A stretch of 41,836 nt of DNA from a virus, in IMG/VR virus record IMGVR_UViG_3300009168_000068, positions 1 through 41,836 of that record; one strand, 5' to 3'. Under the pieces are notes generated by a model. The model was not told where the DNA came from. It was given only the letters and a program-made list of their open reading frames with translations, and searched no databases. The position numbers and the translations under genes are program-made. This document shows, piece by piece, positions 4,817 to 13,462 of the stretch; within the stretch, counting starts at the first letter, position 1; each line of letters starts with the position of its first letter.

Positions 4817-7533
4817 GGCGCCAGGCGGTTTTCCTGACTCAACAGCTCGGCCTTCCTCGCTTCGTTCAGCGCGTTGATCTCAGCGTCCACCTTCGCCGCC
4901 TTGCGTGCCTCCCGCATCGGGCGGGTAACCTGCCACGCGGTAATGCCGGCATTGATCAGCGGCTTGTCGGCATAGAGCGCGCCGGCATGGCCCACCACGT
5001 CGCCCAGCTTCTGGAACGTCTTGCCGACCGGCCCCATCCCCTTCTTCGCTGCGCTGTTCAGCAACTGCGTCGTTGGCGATATCCCCTTAGTCTTCGCCTG
5101 CATATCAACAGTATGCTCGGTAGCCAATTCATTCCTGGCATTTACAATCGTCTGTATCTGCTCATCGGTCAGCGACTGTGCCTCATGCCTGGGCTTGCGG
5201 TGAGCGTCCGCAATATCCGCTACCAACTGATCCACCTTTCTGAACACCAGGTTGCCCTCAGAGTCCCATAGGCTCTTGTTGGTGCCTGGGCGATACCGTT
5301 GCAGGAAGTTCTGCTGATCGATCAGCCGTGACCTGGCAGCCCACTCCGTCCGGAACGTGTCCCACTTCGGCGTGCCGGACTGCATCACCGGGTTCAGCTC
5401 TTCCACCAGGTCGGTCAGGACATGCCTGATGGCCCGCACATCCTTGGCAGCCGTATCGGTTCCGCTGCCCTTTTCGAGGTGGTCCGTCATGTTGTCGCGC
5501 ACGCCCTGCAGGCGGGACGGCAGCGTCTCGATGTTGCCGTCCTTGTCAAACAGCGTCCGGTGGACCTCTTCCAATATCCGGCGCGGCCCGCCGCGTTTTT
5601 CGAGCGCAGCCAGCTTGCTTTCGACGCTCTTGCGGAAGCCATCCAGCAAACCAGGATCGACCGGCTTCTCGCCGTCGAACACACCAAGCGCGTCGGGTGA
5701 TGCCTCCTTCCGGTATTCCTTCGCCTCATCCAGAGAGATGCCGTCGCCCATGTCGCGCCGTATGGCGTCGGTCATGCCATCGTGGCGTTCTTTGTTGATG
5801 GCGTCGAAGCTCTTGCGATACTGGGTGTTGCTGCCGTCGCCATAGTAGGTCTTGTGGTCGAGCGCATACTGCGGATCGTAGTTGCGGAACGCCTCGGGGC
5901 GTGGCGGGATGCCCTCGAAATATACGTTGTCGTCGCGCATCCCCTGCGCCCGGTCCCACGCAGTCTGCGCCCGGTCCTTGTCCAGATAGGTCACCCGCTC
6001 TCGCTTGGTCTGCTCCGGTATCGGCTCGGTGGTTGCCGCTGCGCCGGCTGATGCGGGTGCCGGTTGCTCCGGCGGAGTCTCGCGCGCTGTCCGTTGCTGC
6101 GCTCCCCATTGCTGCGTCCAGGCATCGAAGTCGGCGCGGCTCTTGATGGCGCCCTGGTCCATCGCCGTCTTGGCGTCGATGAGTATCTGCGATGGCTTGC
6201 CCAGCTCGGTCGTATCGCCACGCTGGAGCTTGTCCCAGAGCATATCACGCAGGTTGCCGCCGATAGCCTGTGCAGCGCCGCCCAGGTTTTCCAGGCCGGT
6301 CGTCTGGGCGGGGGCTGCCGGCGCCAGCGCGTTCGGCTCGGGAGCAGGCGCTGGTCCTGGCTGCGGTGCCAGCGTGTTCGTCTCGTCCACCCGCTTGATC
6401 GCGTCGGTGATCTCTCCCAGCGTAACCGGCCGCCCCAGCTTGGTGCGCGCCTGCTGCATGGTGTGTGGCCCGGTAACGCCAGGCGGGCCGAACGGGAACG
6501 CCTCCGGCAGTGCTGCAACATCGCGCCCCAGGCTGGGAGAGAACGGCGCAATCTGCTGGTATGCCGTCTCCTGCAGACCGTGCAGCAGCGCATTACCGGC
6601 ACCCATGGCCCCAGCGATGATGTCGCCACCGGGTGCCACGATGAAGCGGCCGAACCCATACGGGTCCATGTTCTCGATCGCCGACCGCGTCGATTCCCCC
6701 TTTTGATTAACCCAAAACGATGGGGTGTCTTCCCACCCCTTCCGCATCGCATCGACGACTCGCACGCCTCGCTGACTCGGCTCCAGCGGAGGAGGCGCTG
6801 GCATCGAGCTGCCGCCAGAACCGCCCTGGTCACCCATGGCATCACCGGTCGTGTATTCGCGCGGAGGCCCTGGCGCGGCCGCTGGTGGCGCGGCTGTCGT
6901 CGTTGGCGCTGGTGTCTGCAGCGCCGGATCAGCCAGCACCTGGTCCTTCGCTGATGTGCCAGGCTTGGCGGGTGCTCCGCCGGGATTCAACAGCGGGTCA
7001 GCGAGCACCGAGTCCTTGGCTGATCCGGCAGGCGCCACAGGCCTGACTGGAGCCGGTGCGGGTGTCGGCGCAGTGGCAGGCGGTGGGTTGTTGTAATCTG
7101 GCGCCGGACGACCAGCCGCCGCTGGCTGCGCGCCACCCTGCCCCTCGTCCTGATAGCCGAGTATCTGGCCAAACCTGGTCGCCTTGTTGGCGACGATCTC
7201 GGCATACCTGGGGTTGACCGTGTTGTAGCCGCTCTTCACCAGCGCCAGCGCCTGCTGTGCCGGCCCGCCCGCTGCCGCGACAGCCTTATATCGCGGCGTC
7301 TGCATCAGCGTGACAAACGCCTCGCTGGCAGTCTCCACGTCAGGGTATTTCTCGACATACTGCCGGCCGCTCTTATCCACCGGGCTGATGCCAAAGATGT
7401 TGTTGCCTGACACCCGCGCCCCGCCGCCCGTCTCGGTGTCCACGATGCCGAGCACGACGGACGGGTCGAGGCCGGTGCGCTGCGCTATATCGTTCGCCAG
7501 CGGCGCGTAGGTCAGCAGAAAGTCCTGGGCCAT
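4813..7533 (-). CDS. Internal virion protein with glucosaminidase domain
   Basis: A 906-residue protein. Residues about 1-125 resemble the FlgJ/LytG-type glucosaminidase family: FLLTYAPLANDIAQRTGLDP, then VDTETGGG, NNIFGISP, YPDVETASEAFVTLM and a GYNTVNPRYAE tail. The rest is a long Pro/Ala-rich linker (130-230) and a mainly helical body. As with T7 gp16 and similar ejected proteins, a muralytic head on a large late protein suggests local opening of peptidoglycan during DNA entry. It is the last late gene, overlaps the preceding one by a single base (TAATG), and sits next to two other likely ejection proteins. It may also contribute to lysis, since no stand-alone endolysin is visible. Confidence 0.8.
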   Translation of the reverse strand: MAQDFLLTYAPLANDIAQRTGLDPSVVLGIVDTETGGGARVSGNNIFGISPVDKSGRQYVEKYPDVETASEAFVTLMQTPRYKAVAAAGGPAQQALALVKSGYNTVNPRYAEIVANKATRFGQILGYQDEGQGGAQPAAAGRPAPDYNNPPPATAPTPAPAPVRPVAPAGSAKDSVLADPLLNPGGAPAKPGTSAKDQVLADPALQTPAPTTTAAPPAAAPGPPREYTTGDAMGDQGGSGGSSMPAPPPLEPSQRGVRVVDAMRKGWEDTPSFWVNQKGESTRSAIENMDPYGFGRFIVAPGGDIIAGAMGAGNALLHGLQETAYQQIAPFSPSLGRDVAALPEAFPFGPPGVTGPHTMQQARTKLGRPVTLGEITDAIKRVDETNTLAPQPGPAPAPEPNALAPAAPAQTTGLENLGGAAQAIGGNLRDMLWDKLQRGDTTELGKPSQILIDAKTAMDQGAIKSRADFDAWTQQWGAQQRTARETPPEQPAPASAGAAATTEPIPEQTKRERVTYLDKDRAQTAWDRAQGMRDDNVYFEGIPPRPEAFRNYDPQYALDHKTYYGDGSNTQYRKSFDAINKERHDGMTDAIRRDMGDGISLDEAKEYRKEASPDALGVFDGEKPVDPGLLDGFRKSVESKLAALEKRGGPRRILEEVHRTLFDKDGNIETLPSRLQGVRDNMTDHLEKGSGTDTAAKDVRAIRHVLTDLVEELNPVMQSGTPKWDTFRTEWAARSRLIDQQNFLQRYRPGTNKSLWDSEGNLVFRKVDQLVADIADAHRKPRHEAQSLTDEQIQTIVNARNELATEHTVDMQAKTKGISPTTQLLNSAAKKGMGPVGKTFQKLGDVVGHAGALYADKPLINAGITAWQVTRPMREARKAAKVDAEINALNEARKAELLSQENRLAP

Positions 7534-9452
7534 TACGGCATCGCCTGCGAGCTGCCGCCAAGGTTCAGCCGGCGTACCAGGTCAAGCGATGACTTGAACC
7601 GTCGCGCGTCCTCCTCCGAACCTTTGGAAATCTGCTCACGCAGATGCTTGATCTGGGTCGGGTTGTATAGATCGACGGCGAACGCCCGAGGATCGAGGTC
7701 GCTGCTGTATTTGCCGACGAAGCGCAGATAATTGCCGTGCTGCGCCCGCTCCTCCGGCGACAGGGCGTCCCACGCCTGCGACGGCGCCAGGCGCATGCGG
7801 TTAAGTGCGACGCCCACCTTCACCATATCCTCGCCGGACAGGTCGTTGATGGTGGTGCCAGCGCTGCCTTTCATGCTCTGCGCCAGCATCGCATCGGATC
7901 GTGCCGCCAGCGGATTGCTCGACTGGATATTCGCCAGCCACTTCTTCAGCGAGTCGGCGCGCTGCACGGCATCATCGAGCGGGCCGACCGGCACCCCGAG
8001 CTTGGCCAGCGGCGTGCGGATATGGCCGGCGACCGAGGTCCAGAAGTCGGCGCCTGGGCCGGTGACGGTCCCCTCGCCGTAGTTTTTCAGCGCCTGGGTG
8101 AACGGAAGCTGTGTGGAATGGTAGTCTGCGGCGAACAGCCGGTCAGCGGCCAGTCTCTCGGCGCTTGCCTTGGATGTGGCCTGTTCGTCGTAGCCTGGCC
8201 CGCCGAGGGTGAAGCTGGCACCGGCCACCTGGGGGCCGCCGCGCGGCGCTGCTCTGGCCTGCTCCATCCCTGCCAGCATCGCATTCACATCACCCGCTAC
8301 AGCCGGTGATGGCGCTGACGGCGCGCCTACACCGGGCGCCAGCGCGTTGACCGAGGCCACCGGCACGCCGCCCTCCAGCGCTGATTGCGGACGGGGTGGC
8401 GCGACAGGGGGTGGCACAGGCGGCGTGGGAAGCGCTCCAGGGGTGCCGATCGCCGCGCCGAAGCCTGTGTTGCCAGTGGGTGCCGGAGCCGCTGGGGCGG
8501 CTCCTGGGGCGGCTCCTGGAGCCGCTGGCGTGGGCGCCGCACCTGGCACCCGTAGCAGCCGCGGCGGGTTGGCAGGACTGGCCACCTGACCATCTCTGGT
8601 GACGACACCCGGAGCGCCAGGCGCTGCACCACCGCCGCGCACTCCGGGTGGTAGCAGCTTACCGTAGCCGCCGCGCTGGATCATGTCGGCGTTCGGCACG
8701 TAGATCGTCTGGCCCACCGCGGAAGCCTTGCCGTCCTTCACATCCTGCTCGTTCGCCGGCACCGAGGTGAAACCAGTGAGGTTGCCAGGGTCCACCGTCC
8801 GATCGATGGCGCCTGGCCCCACAGTCAACGCACCTGCGGGTTGGCCGGGGCTGGGCTGATGCACCGTAGCCGCAACATCCTGCCCGCCGATGTTGGTCTG
8901 CGTCGTCAGGCCCAGCACGCGCTGCAGCTCCGACAGGTTGGTCAGTCCGATGCGGAAAGCGTTCTGCTGCCGCTCGGCCTCGGGCATCGCCAGCCACCTG
9001 GCGCGCTCCCGATCTATCTCTTCTCGCGGCACCCCGTGAGCTGCAAGGTTATCGAATGCCGCATGCACGTTGGCGTCTCGAGGGTCTTTTGCCACAGTCA
9101 TCGCCGCCGTGCCGAGCAGCGCCATGTGACCGGCGGTGTTGTTGATCTGTGAGCCACGCAGCGCCGAGGTGTCCTTCAGCGCCGACATCATGCCCATCGA
9201 GGCAGCCGGCGTTCCGGCAGCAAGCCGCTGCGCCTTCTGGTAGTCCACGTTACCGTTCGCGTCAGTGGCCTGCTGCAGGATGTCGCCCCACGCCTGCTGC
9301 GCCTGCTTCTCGCGGATGCCGTACATGGCCGACGCCGCCTGCACAGCGCTGTTCTGCGCTGCCAGCGGGTTGAACTGCGGCGGGTTGGCAATGCCCTCCA
9401 GCACCGAGGAGGAGCGGTTCGCCTGCAACAGCGCGTTAAGGTCATCGGCCAT
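7533..9452 (-). CDS. Putative internal virion (DNA ejection) protein
   Basis: A 639-residue protein. The N-terminal 200 residues are helical and Ala/Gln-rich (MADDLNALLQANRSSSVLEG; GIREKQAQQAWGDILQQATD), the middle (about 290-410) is a low-complexity Pro/Ala/Gly linker, and the C-terminus is helical again. The composition and its place between a gp7-like protein and the glucosaminidase protein fit the second of three ejection proteins in P22-like phages. No enzymatic motif is seen. Identity to a named family is not claimed. Confidence 0.7.
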   Translation of the reverse strand: MADDLNALLQANRSSSVLEGIANPPQFNPLAAQNSAVQAASAMYGIREKQAQQAWGDILQQATDANGNVDYQKAQRLAAGTPAASMGMMSALKDTSALRGSQINNTAGHMALLGTAAMTVAKDPRDANVHAAFDNLAAHGVPREEIDRERARWLAMPEAERQQNAFRIGLTNLSELQRVLGLTTQTNIGGQDVAATVHQPSPGQPAGALTVGPGAIDRTVDPGNLTGFTSVPANEQDVKDGKASAVGQTIYVPNADMIQRGGYGKLLPPGVRGGGAAPGAPGVVTRDGQVASPANPPRLLRVPGAAPTPAAPGAAPGAAPAAPAPTGNTGFGAAIGTPGALPTPPVPPPVAPPRPQSALEGGVPVASVNALAPGVGAPSAPSPAVAGDVNAMLAGMEQARAAPRGGPQVAGASFTLGGPGYDEQATSKASAERLAADRLFAADYHSTQLPFTQALKNYGEGTVTGPGADFWTSVAGHIRTPLAKLGVPVGPLDDAVQRADSLKKWLANIQSSNPLAARSDAMLAQSMKGSAGTTINDLSGEDMVKVGVALNRMRLAPSQAWDALSPEERAQHGNYLRFVGKYSSDLDPRAFAVDLYNPTQIKHLREQISKGSEEDARRFKSSLDLVRRLNLGGSSQAMP

Positions 9453-9466
9453 GGTGTGTTTGCCCC

Positions 9467-10228
9467 TTAGCCGGTTGTCATCAGGCCGTTATCGACATAC
9501 CCGCCGGTCCCGACCTTATCCATCAGTTGGTTGTATTGATTGTAAGCCATGTAATTGTTCGCCGCCCCGGTCAGCGCATTCGCCACACCCCTGGTGCCGG
9601 CTGCGTTTGCCAGCCCGGCAGATTCCAGATACTTGCCCGACTGGTTCGCCAGCGCGGTGCCCTGCGTGCCGGTCTGCGCCGCAGCGTTTGCTCCCAGCGT
9701 CGCAATAGTACTCAGCCGATTGAAAGTGTTGGTGATGTTGCCCTGCTGGCCCGTGTTGAGATTCAGGTAGTCCTCGAACTGCTTCTGCCGGATGTCGAAC
9801 TGGGTCTTGTAGGTCGAATCAGCCAACCCGCTGGCGTACGTCCCGGCCCCCTTGAGGCTGGCGCCACTGACACCGAGGCCCCTTGCGGCCGCCGCGCCCT
9901 GCACTGCCTTCAGCCCCTGCGCCAGGTTCCACTGATAGCCTGGCGTCTGCTCCAGCTCGTTCTGCGTCATGCGCCCCGGTATGTTCTGATACGCCAGGTC
10001 GATGTAGTCCCGCCCGCCCGCTGTCGGCCCCGCGGTTGCCAGGCTATAGGCTGGCGCCAGGGCGTTGACGCCGACTTGTCGGAATGGGTCCAGATCACTG
10101 CGGGTAATCTGGTACATCATCTTCTGCTGGTCGGCGGCGTCCTTCGCCCCGCTCGCCGCCTGTGACGATCCGAACAGCGATGCGCCGGCGCTCAGAACGC
10201 CCGTGCCAATTATCGCAGCAGCAACCAT
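9467..10228 (-). CDS. P22 gp7-like DNA transfer protein
   Basis: A 253-residue protein with the recurrent features of podoviral DNA-transfer proteins: a hydrophobic glycine-rich start (MVAAAIIGTGVLSAGASLFG), SDLDPFRQVGVNALAPAYSL, then TPGYQWNLAQGLKAVQGAAA and ARGLGVSGASLKGAGTYASG. This P-G-Y-Q-x-x-L-x-Q-G-x-x-A-V segment is widely shared among such proteins in phages of proteobacteria. They are carried in the capsid and pass into the cell envelope ahead of DNA. It is two bases downstream of the GNAT gene. Confidence 0.8.
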   Translation of the reverse strand: MVAAAIIGTGVLSAGASLFGSSQAASGAKDAADQQKMMYQITRSDLDPFRQVGVNALAPAYSLATAGPTAGGRDYIDLAYQNIPGRMTQNELEQTPGYQWNLAQGLKAVQGAAAARGLGVSGASLKGAGTYASGLADSTYKTQFDIRQKQFEDYLNLNTGQQGNITNTFNRLSTIATLGANAAAQTGTQGTALANQSGKYLESAGLANAAGTRGVANALTGAANNYMAYNQYNQLMDKVGTGGYVDNGLMTTG

Positions 10229-10229
10229 G

Positions 10230-10688
10230 TCAGTCGGTCCCTAACCACTTGGAGTGATACATTTCGACCGGAGCGAACCCCAGCCGCCGGAACAGCGGCG
10301 ACGCATCGCGGTGCAGCTTCGCGCCGACAAACCAGCGCTGCACGCCACGCCGTCGTAGATCGCGCTCGACCGCCTCGAACAAGATGCGCCCGTTGCGTCC
10401 GCGCCGATGCTCCGGATGCACGAAAAAGATGTCCATCGTCGCCGTCAGGCACGACGCGTAGTGCAAACCTGGAGCGATGAAACCCCAGTAGTAGCCGATG
10501 ATCCTGCCGGCCTCACGCAGCACCACGATCTGCAGCTCGCCGGCCGCATCGCGCGCATCGTAGACATGCCATTGCGGCTCAAGCGGCACCCGGTCCTTAT
10601 CGAGCGCCAGTTCCTCCCAGTGCAGCGGGAGCATCGGCAGCATCTCGTCGATCGTCGGGCGCCACGGCTCGGGGGCCGCAGTGATCAT
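10230..10688 (-). CDS. GNAT-family N-acetyltransferase
   Basis: A 152-residue protein with a GNAT core: strand MDIFFVHPEHRRGRNGRILF, where the R-R-G-R-N-G loop corresponds to the acetyl-CoA pyrophosphate-binding Q/R-x-x-G-x-G/A motif, and a C-terminal segment with LFRRLGFAPVEMYHSKWL. Similar enzymes are frequent among the late genes of podoviruses, where the substrate is unknown. The ATG at 10688 overlaps the stop of the oxygenase gene (ATGA); an ATG at 10697 is an alternative. The pairing with an AspH-like hydroxylase suggests post-translational modification of a virion or host protein, as inference. Confidence 0.85.
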   Translation of the reverse strand: MITAAPEPWRPTIDEMLPMLPLHWEELALDKDRVPLEPQWHVYDARDAAGELQIVVLREAGRIIGYYWGFIAPGLHYASCLTATMDIFFVHPEHRRGRNGRILFEAVERDLRRRGVQRWFVGAKLHRDASPLFRRLGFAPVEMYHSKWLGTD

Positions 10689-11245
10689 CGGCGACAATCC
10701 ACGAGTAAGTGCAAGCGAGCATCGGCGCTATTATTTTCCACGGAATGGACCTCGCGGTGCTGGAACCACCACACGTCACCCGTTTTCATACAAATAGTCT
10801 CATCGCCGCAGTGATACAGGCTGCCAGGCAGCCCCTGCAGCACGACATGAAAGCGCATGCCGTCGCTCGCGACATAGGCGCCGTCCGTATCGGCGTGCGG
10901 TGCGATGCGACCGCCAGGTTGCAGGCGGGTGATGATAACGCGGCCCAGGCTTACCGCCTCGACCCGCCGCATCAGGTCGAACACGATCGGCCGCACCTGG
11001 GGCAGCTCCTGCCAGGCCGGGTAGAACACCGGCTCCATGTCCTCCAGCACATCACCCAGATGGTCCGGATCAGCAGTCTTCTCCGGTGCTGAGAACCGTA
11101 GCAAAATGTCGTCCACATCAGTGTGCGGCGTGCCGGTGTAGGTCGTCCGGAAGCGATGCGCATTCCACAGATGCGGATGCGTCTGCAGCGCCAGCGCCAC
11201 CGGCATCACGTCCAGCCCGTTGGCGATCTGCTCGAAGTTCTTCAT
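10685..11245 (-). CDS. AspH-like 2-oxoglutarate/Fe(II) dioxygenase
   Basis: A 186-residue protein starting MKNFEQIANGLDVMPVALAL. The C-terminal half is the catalytic cupin: GGRIAPHADTDGAY holds the iron ligands H and D of the HxD motif, GDVWWFQHREVHSVEN holds the distal histidine, and LHLLVDCR supplies the arginine that would bind 2-oxoglutarate. This is the aspartyl/asparaginyl beta-hydroxylase fold. The enzyme would hydroxylate a side chain, target unknown. The start forms TGATG with the previous stop; an upstream reading to 11380 would overlap another gene. Confidence 0.85.
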   Translation of the reverse strand: MKNFEQIANGLDVMPVALALQTHPHLWNAHRFRTTYTGTPHTDVDDILLRFSAPEKTADPDHLGDVLEDMEPVFYPAWQELPQVRPIVFDLMRRVEAVSLGRVIITRLQPGGRIAPHADTDGAYVASDGMRFHVVLQGLPGSLYHCGDETICMKTGDVWWFQHREVHSVENNSADARLHLLVDCRR

Positions 11246-11790
11246 CACACCCCTGCCACCGGGTTCCATGTCCCTGCCCCACGTGAAACATACAGCGTGG
11301 AGCCGACAGCCCCGTCCGTTCGCGAATACAGCGAGCCGATCGGCGCTGTGCCGGCCGGTGCTCCGGCGCCAGACCGCCACGTCGCCCCGCCGCTTGTCCC
11401 CACAGTGCCGAACGTCGCCGTGGTGCCCGTCAGAGGCCCCGTGAGCGTCCCGCCCGTCTTAGGCAGGGCCAGGGCGTCCGCTGCCGTCCGTGCCGTCACC
11501 TCGGCCGTGTCAGCCGCCGCACGCGCGCTCGCCTCTGCGGTGTCTGCCGCCTGCCGCTCACTGCGCTCGGTGACAACCGCACCGGACAGCGCCACGTCGC
11601 CCGCCTGCCTCGCCGCCACCTCCGCGTCGAGGTTCGTCTGCACCCCATCGGCCGAGGCTCCCGGCGCACCGCCTGTGCGGACATAGAGGCTGGCGAAATA
11701 AGCCCTCCAAACGGGCAAGACCTCCCCCGTCGCCTCATCGAGCAGCGGGCCGGAGGGGAACTGCGCCCGCAGGTTCGGCTGCGTCGCCAC
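11245..11790 (-). CDS. Small fibre-like virion protein
   Basis: A 181-residue protein. Residues about 50-108 are an Ala-rich heptad-like region (TERSERQAADTAEASARAAA) leading into LPKTGGTLTGPLTG, a linker common in phage fibres. The C-terminus GSLYSRTDGAVGSTLYVSRG resembles the small tip domain found at the end of many tail-fibre proteins. It is probably a trimeric accessory fibre. It lies directly downstream of two head-binding fibre proteins and shares their alanine-rich style. Confidence 0.7.
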   Translation of the reverse strand: MATQPNLRAQFPSGPLLDEATGEVLPVWRAYFASLYVRTGGAPGASADGVQTNLDAEVAARQAGDVALSGAVVTERSERQAADTAEASARAAADTAEVTARTAADALALPKTGGTLTGPLTGTTATFGTVGTSGGATWRSGAGAPAGTAPIGSLYSRTDGAVGSTLYVSRGAGTWNPVAGV

Positions 11791-11793
11791 GCC

Positions 11794-12675
11794 TCAGTAG
11801 CCCGTCGCGGTGTAGACGAAGGCGGTGTCGATCGCCGGCACAGGGTCAGCGCCAGAGCCGCCCGTAAGCGCCCAGCCGTGGCCGGTTGCGCCGGTTGTCG
11901 TCGGCAGCGCCGGAAAGCCGCCCGTGTCGGTCAGCTCGACATAGTAGAGGTTGGGAAACGCGCCGGCCCCGTGCGCCTGCACCGTGAGGCACTGGGTCGG
12001 GAACGGCGAGGAGAACGTGCAGGACCAGATGCCGCCGCCATCGGTGGTGAACGTGCCCGTCCGCGTCTGCACCGGGCCGCTGATACTACCGCCGATACCA
12101 GACAGCGCCGCCGCGATGGCTGCCGTCACGAAGGCCGTGGTGGCCAGCGAAGTGTCGTTGTCGCCAGGTGCCGGCGTCGGGGCCTTCGGGTCGCCAGTGA
12201 AGACTGGATCGGCCTTCGGCGCCAGCAGCGCATCGGCCGCAGAGCGCGCCGCCACCTCGGCTGTAATCTGCGCCTGCAGGCCAGCATCGGCCGACGACCG
12301 CACCGACGCCTCGGCCGCAACCGCCGTCGCTATCAGGTCGTCGATGCCGAGCAGATTGACGGCATCCGCAATCGTGGGCGCCTCCACGATCGGCTCCATT
12401 GCCGCACTGACAATCGTGGTGGCGCCGATGTCGGCGACCAGGTTGCCGGCGGCGTCGCGGATGACAAGCCGGTACTCGCCAGAACCATACATCAGGCTGC
12501 GGCCGGCAGCGTCCATCACCACCGGGTTGGTCGCGAACGCCAGGCCGTCTGGATCGACCCAGGCCGCCTTCGGCGTGCTGGTGCCAGGCACGTAAGTCTC
12601 GATCGTCCCGCCGGCATACGGTTTCCCGTCAGCGTCGGACCACTGCAGCAGCGGCGTGAGAATGGGTGCGGCCAT
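11794..12675 (-). CDS. Tail fibre with head-binding domain, paralogue B
   Basis: A 293-residue protein. Residues 1-100 are a P22-tailspike-like head-binding domain with GKPYAGGTIETYVPGTSTPK, DAAGRSLMYGSGEYRLVI and RDAAGNLV. Residues 105-170 are an Ala-rich stalk containing ADPVFTGDP, and 175-200 hold TSLATTAFV, a common fibre linker. The last 95 residues form a C-terminal tip (GIWSCTFSSPFPTQCLTVQA) like gp53-type fibre tips. The first 95 residues closely match those of the gene just upstream, while the tips differ, so this is a duplicated fibre with exchanged receptor-binding ends. Confidence 0.8.
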   Translation of the reverse strand: MAAPILTPLLQWSDADGKPYAGGTIETYVPGTSTPKAAWVDPDGLAFATNPVVMDAAGRSLMYGSGEYRLVIRDAAGNLVADIGATTIVSAAMEPIVEAPTIADAVNLLGIDDLIATAVAAEASVRSSADAGLQAQITAEVAARSAADALLAPKADPVFTGDPKAPTPAPGDNDTSLATTAFVTAAIAAALSGIGGSISGPVQTRTGTFTTDGGGIWSCTFSSPFPTQCLTVQAHGAGAFPNLYYVELTDTGGFPALPTTTGATGHGWALTGGSGADPVPAIDTAFVYTATGY

Positions 12676-12678
12676 GCT

Positions 12679-13449
12679 TCAGGTTGTCCCCGCTGCGATC
12701 CAGTTGTAGGCGACCGAGGCCGGATGCACAGCCATGTCTGCCAGCGGGATCGACGCCCAGATCGTAAAGCCCGTTGCGGTCGCGTCCACGGCCAGCCAGA
12801 ACGCCGGCAGCGACGTGCCGCGCACCGTGGCCACCACGACCGGAGGCGCACCGAAGGGCGTCGGGAAGGTGACGGCGTGCGTGCCTGTCCCGTCCGTCGC
12901 GGCGTAGCCGGATTGCACCAGCGGCGCACCAGGCGTGCCGTCGATCTGGTCCTGCAGGTCAGCCTCGGCTGCCGTTGCCCGTGCGATCTCAGCATCCAGG
13001 TCCGTCCGCAGCCCCGTCGTGAGGCCGGTCAACACGTTGTCCGCAGCGATCCTGGCCGCCTGCTCGGCACTGTCAGCCGCAGCCCGTGCAGACGCCTCTG
13101 CGGCAATCAGGTCGTTGATACCTAGCGCCTCGACCGCATCGGCGATGGTCGGCGCACTGACCACAGGCGCCATCGCCGCACTGACGATGGTGGTACTAAG
13201 CGCGTCCCACACCAGGTTACCGGCAGCATCACGCAGCACCAGGCGATACTCGCCGTCACCGTACCACAGGCAGCGACCCGCAGCGTCGAGCACGATCGGG
13301 TTGGTGTTGTACGCCGCCTGGTCCGGATCGATCCACGATGCCTTGGGCGTCGAGGTTCCCGGCACATAGGTTTCGACGGTGCCGCCGGCATACGGTTCGC
13401 CGTCAGCGTCGCAGAACTGCGGCTGCGGGATGAGGATAGGAACGGCCAT
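12679..13449 (-). CDS. Tail fibre with head-binding domain, paralogue A
   Basis: A 256-residue protein with the same head-binding module as its neighbour (GEPYAGGTVETYVPGTSTPK; DAAGRCLWYGDGEYRLVL), then an alanine-rich stalk (about 115-170). The C-terminal tip of about 80 residues, GYAATDGTGTHAVTFPTPFG then VVVATVRGTSLPAFWLAVDA, resembles the H-type lectin fold found in fibres. It is probably involved in host attachment. The tip is unrelated to that of paralogue B. Confidence 0.8.
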   Translation of the reverse strand: MAVPILIPQPQFCDADGEPYAGGTVETYVPGTSTPKASWIDPDQAAYNTNPIVLDAAGRCLWYGDGEYRLVLRDAAGNLVWDALSTTIVSAAMAPVVSAPTIADAVEALGINDLIAAEASARAAADSAEQAARIAADNVLTGLTTGLRTDLDAEIARATAAEADLQDQIDGTPGAPLVQSGYAATDGTGTHAVTFPTPFGAPPVVVATVRGTSLPAFWLAVDATATGFTIWASIPLADMAVHPASVAYNWIAAGTT

Positions 13450-13462
13450 GATGGTCCTGGTC

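Noticed and set aside
5991-6845. A 284-residue minus-strand reading inside the glucosaminidase protein gene
   Set aside because: Different frame of the same strand through a Pro/Ala-rich linker; extreme Arg/Ser composition shows it is a shadow.
6780-7130. Pro/Ala-rich tandem segments (SAKDSVLADPLLNPGGAP-like, twice) as a possible repeat element
   Set aside because: A short linker duplication within one protein, common in disordered linkers; not an independent element.
11878-13125. A 415-residue plus-strand reading opposite the fibre genes
   Set aside because: Composition is Arg/Gly/His-heavy and it spans two genuine minus-strand fibre genes; no ribosome site.
11245-13449. Diversity-generating retroelement target in the fibre tips
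   Set aside because: No reverse transcriptase gene and no template repeat were seen anywhere in the window.
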